Shown: positions 5,961 through 8,683 of the stretch, in pieces
Layout of the letters: each line of letters opens with the position of its first letter
Numbering within the stretch: the first letter of the stretch is position 1
NCBI GenBank assembly: GCA_017609045.1
Contig: JAFCES010000010.1
Span: 1 to 8,683 of the forward strand
Origin: Candidatus Pacearchaeota archaeon
Lineage (GTDB): Archaea > Nanobdellota > Nanobdellia > Pacearchaeales > GW2011-AR1
Length of the DNA: 8,683 nucleotides
Direction of reading: 5' to 3'
Program-made: the position numbers and the translations under genes
Notes under the pieces: model-generated
What the model saw: the letters and a program-made list of their open reading frames with translations, nothing else
Database searches by the model: none
Told to the model about the DNA's origin: nothing

Positions 5961-6290
5961 ATGAATAAGAAGGTATTTATTGGATTTACTTTTATGCTTC
6001 TTTTGATTTTGAGCTGTTTTCTTGCTAGTGCCTCAATTTATCGAAGAATTGAATATGATTATTACTGGGGTGCACCAAGATACAGTTATCATTATACCTC
6101 TTATCCTCATTATTATAAGCATGATTATAATAGATATAACAGAGAAACAAGATATAGTTATGAGTATGAGCGATATGAATATAAAAGAATAACAAGAACT
6201 TTTTCTTCCCGTGATTACTTGAAAAGATATTATCCGCATAGATACTATGGTTACTATAGATATACTTACTATACTCCAAATTACTGGTAA
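5961..6290 (+). CDS. Secreted tyrosine-rich small protein, function unknown
   Basis: This 109-residue protein has a clear signal peptide (about 1-24: MNKK, hydrophobic core, ending LASAS). The roughly 85-residue mature part has 28 tyrosines by my count, about one residue in three, mixed with Arg, His, Lys and Ser. It contains no cysteine and no recognisable enzyme motif. Repeated YY, RY and YxY patterns and the C-terminal YTPNYW are the main features. The mature protein is low in complexity and basic. Possible roles are a surface or matrix protein, a self-assembling or dityrosine-crosslinked coat, a metal or polyanion binder, or a membrane-active peptide; none can be chosen from sequence. The gene is monocistronic, with its own TATA box upstream and a T-rich tract downstream. 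The TATA distance sets the start at 5961. Confidence 0.75.
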   Translation: MNKKVFIGFTFMLLLILSCFLASASIYRRIEYDYYWGAPRYSYHYTSYPHYYKHDYNRYNRETRYSYEYERYEYKRITRTFSSRDYLKRYYPHRYYGYYRYTYYTPNYW

Positions 6291-6315
6291 TTTTTCTTAT
6301 TCTTTTGCTATTTTT
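6291..6315 (+). terminator. T-rich tract, probable archaeal terminator
   Basis: Directly after the stop codon of the tyrosine-rich gene come three T runs (ttttt, tctttt, ttttt) within 25 bp and no strong hairpin. This is the usual form of archaeal intrinsic termination signals. Confidence 0.5.
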
Positions 6316-6328
6316 AGGTAATGTAGAC

Positions 6329-6347
6329 TATGGCTCACAATACCATA
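6329..6347. promoter_or_regulatory. Short inverted repeat upstream of the isc-operon TATA box
   Basis: The arms tatgg (6329-6333) and ccata (6343-6347) flank 9 bp and end where the TATA-like element begins. The placement suits a regulator site, but 5-bp arms are weak evidence. Confidence 0.2.
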
Positions 6348-6357
6348 ATATTTAAAA
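6348..6357 (+). promoter_or_regulatory. TATA-like box of the HTH-isc operon
   Basis: The atatttaaaa element is the best TATA candidate before the operon. It is centred about 34 bp from the ATG at 6387, predicting a start near 6379 and a leader of only a few bases, slightly different from the leaderless neighbours. Confidence 0.5.
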
Positions 6358-6370
6358 AGGAAGTTTACTA

Positions 6371-6380
6371 TAGTTAACTA
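6371..6380. promoter_or_regulatory. Palindrome tagttaacta at the predicted start site, candidate autoregulatory operator
   Basis: This perfect 10-bp palindrome covers the predicted transcription start of the operon, and the first gene encodes a HTH protein. Autorepression by occlusion is a natural inference. A/T-rich DNA makes short palindromes common, so confidence is modest. Confidence 0.35.
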
Positions 6381-6386
6381 ATTAAA

Positions 6387-6761
6387 ATGTACTCTTTACC
6401 TCAAGAAATAGAAGTTTGGTATATTATACCAGCAATAAGAAAAGAGCTTGCTGGAATATTAATTAAGAGGTATAAGCTGACTTATGAAAAAACCGGTAAG
6501 ATCTTAGGAATAAGCAAGGCTGCTGTTTCCCAGTATCTAAAAAAGAAGAGGGCTGATAAAGTTAAACTTCCTGTAAAAATAAAGAGGGAAATAGAAAAGT
6601 CAGCTAAAAGAATAGTAAAAAACGAGGATGTTGCTGTTAAGGAGATTATAAGAATTTTAGACTTGATAAAGAGAAGTGGGTGTGAGTGTGAAGTTTGTAA
6701 GAAGTATAATAAAGGCATTTTAAAACAATGTGGTTTAAGGCCAATTAGATATAGCAGGTAA
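6387..6761 (+). CDS. HTH transcriptional regulator with C-terminal four-cysteine cluster, candidate Fe-S-responsive regulator
   Basis: The 124-residue protein resembles the archaeal regulators with an XRE-type helix-turn-helix (COG2522-like). The HTH occupies about 31-55, with YEKTGKILGISKAAVSQYLKKK carried as helix-turn-recognition helix. The N-terminal part (1-30) is a short helical stretch. After a basic linker and a helix at about 80-95, the tail has C99, C101, C104 and C115, spaced C-x-C-x2-C-x10-C, suitable for one Fe-S cluster or a zinc ion. It is the first gene of a run that continues into zinc ribbon, iscS and iscU, and a palindrome lies at its promoter. I infer that it controls the operon according to Fe-S or iron status, like SufR or IscR by analogy only. 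The HTH assignment is firm, while the cluster and its role are inference. Confidence 0.8.
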   Translation: MYSLPQEIEVWYIIPAIRKELAGILIKRYKLTYEKTGKILGISKAAVSQYLKKKRADKVKLPVKIKREIEKSAKRIVKNEDVAVKEIIRILDLIKRSGCECEVCKKYNKGILKQCGLRPIRYSR

Positions 6762-6762
6762 A

Positions 6763-6942
6763 ATGGGAAAAATAAAGGTGAAGTTTTGTCCGAAATGTGG
6801 AAGTGAAGAAGTGCAGATGGTAATAGGGGGACAAATGGGCTTATGGGAGTGTAAAAAATGTAGGTATAGAGGGAGTATATTTCCTGAGAAGGAACTTACT
6901 TTTGAGAAAATTAAAACAAAAGAGAAGCGAAAGAAAAAATGA
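6763..6942 (+). CDS. Small zinc-ribbon protein
   Basis: The 59-residue protein has CPKCG (C9/C12) and WECKKC (C30/C33), a classical zinc ribbon of the small archaeal type, followed by a Lys/Glu-rich tail. Its ATG comes one base after the HTH stop codon, with AGGT just upstream. Its own stop overlaps the iscS ATG (ATGA), so it is translated within the operon. The function is unknown; such proteins often bind nucleic acid or accompany a larger complex. In this position it could assist the regulator or chaperone metal for IscS/IscU, but nothing in the sequence settles that. Confidence 0.8.
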   Translation: MGKIKVKFCPKCGSEEVQMVIGGQMGLWECKKCRYRGSIFPEKELTFEKIKTKEKRKKK

Positions 6943-8138
6943 AAATCTATTTAGACAATGCTGCCACAACCCCTGTTGATAAAAAGGTTTTAAGAGTCAT
7001 GCAGCCATATTTTTCAGAAAAATATGGAAATGCTTCTTCTTTACATGAAATGGGAAGAGAAGCTAAACAGGCAATAGAAGATAGCAGAAAAATAATAGCT
7101 AAGTCAATAAACGCTTCTCCTGAAGAAATAATATTCACTTCAGGAGGTACAGAAAGTAATAATCTGGCTATAAAGGGAATAGCTTTTTCCAATAAAGAAA
7201 AGAAGCATATAATTACAACAAAAATTGAACATGACTGCGTCCTAAATTCTTGTAAGTGGTTGGAAAAACAGGGATGGAAAGTTACTTATCTTGATGTTGA
7301 TAGTGATGGTTTTATTAGCCTCGACCAGCTAAAAAAAGAGATAAAGAAAAATACTATTCTTGTCTCAATTATTCATGGAAATAATGAGATAGGAACAGTT
7401 CAGGATTTAGAGAGCATAGGAAAAATATGTAAGGAGAGAGGAGTTTATTTTCATACAGATGCTTGCCAGAGTTATACTAAAACTATGCTTGATGTGAAAA
7501 AAAAGAATTTAGATTTAGTCACTTTAAACGCACATAAGATTCACGGTCCTAAAGGGGTTGGAGCTCTATATATAAGAAAAGGGACAGGCATAGAGATATG
7601 GCAGCATGGAGGAGGACATGAGTTTGGTTTAAGATCTGGTACAGAAAACACTCCTGGAATTGTTGGATTTGCAGAAGCTGTAAGGTTAATAAAGAAAAAA
7701 GATGTCGAAAAAATGAAGAGGTTGAGAGACAAATTAATCAGAGGAATAGAAGAAAAAATTCCAGATGCAAGGTTAAATGGACCAAGAGGAGACAAAAGAT
7801 TATGCAATAATGTAAATTTTTCTTTTGCTGGTGTAGAGGGAGAATCTGTTGGCATGTTGCTTGATGTAAAAGGTATCTGCAGTTCAACTGGAAGTGCTTG
7901 TTCAAGTAAAAGTTTAAAGCCAAGTCATGTATTAAAGGCTATAGGGTTGAGTGATGAGGAAGCTCATGGCTCTCTTAGATTAAGTTTGGGTAAGCAGAAT
8001 ACTGAACAGGAAATAAACAAAGTTTTAGAAGCTCTTCCTGGAATAATCAAAAAGCTGAGAAGAATAAGTCCTTTTGATAAAATTGTCAATAAAATTATAG
8101 GAGGTAAAGATGGAAAAGAAAAGAAAGAAATACACTAA
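6939..8138 (+). CDS. iscS: Cysteine desulfurase
   Basis: This 399-residue PLP enzyme of the NifS/IscS family converts L-cysteine to alanine and passes the sulfur as a persulfide to scaffolds and tRNA-thiolation enzymes. The N-terminus YLDNAATTP is diagnostic. H98 stacks on PLP, D174 (HTDACQ) contacts the pyridine nitrogen, and K200 in NAHKIHGPKG forms the Schiff base. C321 in TGSACSS is the persulfide cysteine on a mobile loop of the long, group I type. RSGTEN (232-237) and the C-terminal SLRLSLG segment are also typical. Length is normal. Translation is coupled to the zinc-ribbon gene by a 4-bp overlap, and the 3' end overlaps the DUF1858-like gene by 29 bp. Likely partners are the IscU started at the right edge and possibly the PP-loop tRNA enzyme at 2689-3621. 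Confidence 0.95.
   Translation: MKIYLDNAATTPVDKKVLRVMQPYFSEKYGNASSLHEMGREAKQAIEDSRKIIAKSINASPEEIIFTSGGTESNNLAIKGIAFSNKEKKHIITTKIEHDCVLNSCKWLEKQGWKVTYLDVDSDGFISLDQLKKEIKKNTILVSIIHGNNEIGTVQDLESIGKICKERGVYFHTDACQSYTKTMLDVKKKNLDLVTLNAHKIHGPKGVGALYIRKGTGIEIWQHGGGHEFGLRSGTENTPGIVGFAEAVRLIKKKDVEKMKRLRDKLIRGIEEKIPDARLNGPRGDKRLCNNVNFSFAGVEGESVGMLLDVKGICSSTGSACSSKSLKPSHVLKAIGLSDEEAHGSLRLSLGKQNTEQEINKVLEALPGIIKKLRRISPFDKIVNKIIGGKDGKEKKEIH
8100..8105 (+). promoter_or_regulatory. Strong Shine-Dalgarno GGAGGT inside the iscS 3' end
   Basis: GGAGGT lies four bases before the ATG at 8110 and matches the archaeal 16S anti-Shine-Dalgarno. It decides the start of the DUF1858-like gene and is the only canonical site of this kind seen in the window. 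Confidence 0.75.
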
Positions 8139-8325
8139 AAAAACAAAGCTTCATGAGCTGTTGAAAGATGAGAAAGCTGTGAAGGTTTTAACAAGCAAGG
8201 GAATACATTGTATTGGATGTCCTATGGCGATGTTAGAGAATATAGAAGAGGGATGTAAAGCTCATGGTTTAAATGTTGATAAAGTTGTAGAAGAACTTAA
8301 TAAAAAGATAAGAAAAAGAAAGTGA
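8110..8325 (+). CDS. DUF1858-like small cysteine protein
   Basis: The 71-residue protein has a basic N-terminus (1-13) and a DUF1858-type core: LHELLKDEKAVKVLTSKG, then C34-x2-C37-P, ENIEEGC (C49) and AHGL. Family members occur alone, or fused to hybrid-cluster-type or ScdA/RIC-like proteins linked with Fe-S repair. Their biochemical role is not established. Here the gene sits between iscS and iscU and reads through a strong Shine-Dalgarno site in the iscS 3' end. A role in Fe-S assembly or repair is therefore likely: the C34/C37 pair could carry sulfur, bind a metal, or work as a redox switch. Its stop overlaps the GTG of the next gene. Confidence 0.8.
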   Translation: MEKKRKKYTKKTKLHELLKDEKAVKVLTSKGIHCIGCPMAMLENIEEGCKAHGLNVDKVVEELNKKIRKRK

Positions 8326-8525
8326 AAGCGAAGCAGCTAAAGACTTTAAAAAATTTGAAACTAAGCTTAAAAGATGAGAGTGAAGCAGTGAAGTTTTACC
8401 CTAAGGCAGCAGCTATTGCAAGAAAAGGGAAAGTAAAGAAAGCGGCAAAATTTTTTATGAAGGTGGTTAAAGATGAAAGAAAACATAAGGATAGAATCCA
8501 AAAACTGCTTAAAAAATTGGGTTGA
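8322..8525 (+). CDS. Half-rubrerythrin: two-helix ferritin-like putative di-iron protein
   Basis: The 67-residue protein starts at GTG 8322, which overlaps the preceding TGA; no better start exists. Residues 19-26 read E-S-E-A-V-K-F-Y, matching the first-helix E-x2-A-x3-Y pattern of rubrerythrin. Residues 52-55 read E-R-K-H, the ExxH iron-ligand motif, after an AAKFFMKVVKD helix that also matches. Rubrerythrin has two such helix pairs in a four-helix bundle. This protein has only one pair, so a di-iron site would require a homodimer. The rubredoxin domain is absent. Composition is very basic (many Lys). I infer iron binding, with possible peroxide removal or iron supply to IscU, whose gene follows 41 bp later. 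A degenerate non-metal helical protein is the alternative. Confidence 0.65.
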   Translation: MKAKQLKTLKNLKLSLKDESEAVKFYPKAAAIARKGKVKKAAKFFMKVVKDERKHKDRIQKLLKKLG

Positions 8526-8566
8526 GGAAAAAGCTAAACTGAAAATTAAAGACAAGAGAGAGAAAA

Positions 8567-8683
8567 ATGTTTAAGTATAGTAAAAAGGTAATGGAGCATT
8601 TTCTTAACCCGAGGAATGTTGGGGAAATAAAAAATGCAGACGGCATTGGAAGAGTTGGAAATCCTGTGTGTGGAGATGTGATG
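8567..8683 (+). CDS. iscU: Fe-S cluster scaffold protein (partial, runs off the right edge)
   Basis: The first 39 residues are present. They begin MFKYSKKVMEHFLNPRN and contain NVGEIKNADGIG and GNPVCGD, the hallmark N-terminus of NifU/IscU scaffolds. C35 is the first of three conserved cluster-ligand cysteines; the other two lie beyond the window. IscU receives sulfur from IscS and builds a [2Fe-2S] or [4Fe-4S] cluster for transfer. It is the sixth gene of the operon, starting 41 bp after the half-rubrerythrin gene without a TATA box in the gap. The purine-rich stretch before the ATG is only a weak ribosome-binding signal. Whether it is a bare IscU or a longer NifU cannot be told from what is here. 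Confidence 0.92.
   Translation, partial: MFKYSKKVMEHFLNPRNVGEIKNADGIGRVGNPVCGDVM

Noticed and set aside
6025..6279. Minus-strand open frames opposite the tyrosine-rich gene
   Set aside because: TAT/TAC-rich sequence gives few stops on the other strand. The plus-strand protein has a signal peptide and a well-placed TATA box, the antisense ones have neither.
7541..7855. Minus-strand open frame of 104 codons
   Set aside because: Antisense to iscS, where the motifs of the sense protein fully explain the sequence.

Overview
The window is a compact, strongly A+T-rich stretch of archaeal DNA, most likely from a DPANN-type lineage (Pacearchaeota/Woesearchaeota-like). The evidence is as follows. TATA boxes lie about 26 bp upstream of most operon-first ATGs, which implies leaderless mRNAs. 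A clear Shine-Dalgarno motif (GGAGGT) appears only inside an operon. Gene products include a Pyrococcus-like 4Fe-4S ferredoxin, small zinc-ribbon proteins, and secreted or membrane proteins carrying a TG-x-A-(V/I) motif near the membrane segment. That motif is something I associate from memory with these lineages. The phylum call is an inference; no rRNA or tRNA is present to anchor it.

Left part (1-3960). A membrane protein with a beta-sandwich ectodomain and a cytoplasmic class III nucleotidyl-cyclase-like domain (44-2098) is translationally coupled to a HAD-family phosphatase (2095-2718). This pair converges on, and overlaps by 30 bp, a PP-loop tRNA-thiolation-type enzyme on the minus strand (2689-3621). 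Behind that lies a small double-CxxC protein of unknown function (3657-3956, minus), preceded by an unusually structured 140-bp non-coding stretch (3962-4100). The stretch can form two mutually exclusive folds and may be a regulatory leader.

Middle part (4120-6320), redox and cell surface. It contains a thioredoxin reductase (trxB, 4169-5137) with an altered nucleotide-binding glycine motif. Next is a membrane-anchored thioredoxin-fold protein resembling the C-terminal domain of VKOR-family oxidoreductases but with SxxC in place of CxxC (5257-5682). A 58-residue ferredoxin (5722-5898) and a tiny secreted protein that is about one-third tyrosine (5961-6290) follow.

Right part (6348-8683), an iron-sulfur assembly operon. 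It runs: HTH regulator with a C-terminal four-cysteine cluster (6387-6761), zinc ribbon (6763-6942), cysteine desulfurase iscS (6939-8138), DUF1858-like protein (8110-8325), two-helix half-rubrerythrin-like protein (8322-8525), and the start of the scaffold iscU (8567 to the window edge). Genes overlap or nearly touch throughout, so they are probably co-transcribed. IscS supplies sulfur and IscU is the scaffold. The half-rubrerythrin is a candidate iron or peroxide handler, and the Cys-rich HTH protein is a candidate Fe-S-responsive autoregulator. This operon, the structured leader at 3962-4100 and the cyclase-like receptor are the most interesting parts of the window. No CRISPR array, transposase or tRNA was found.
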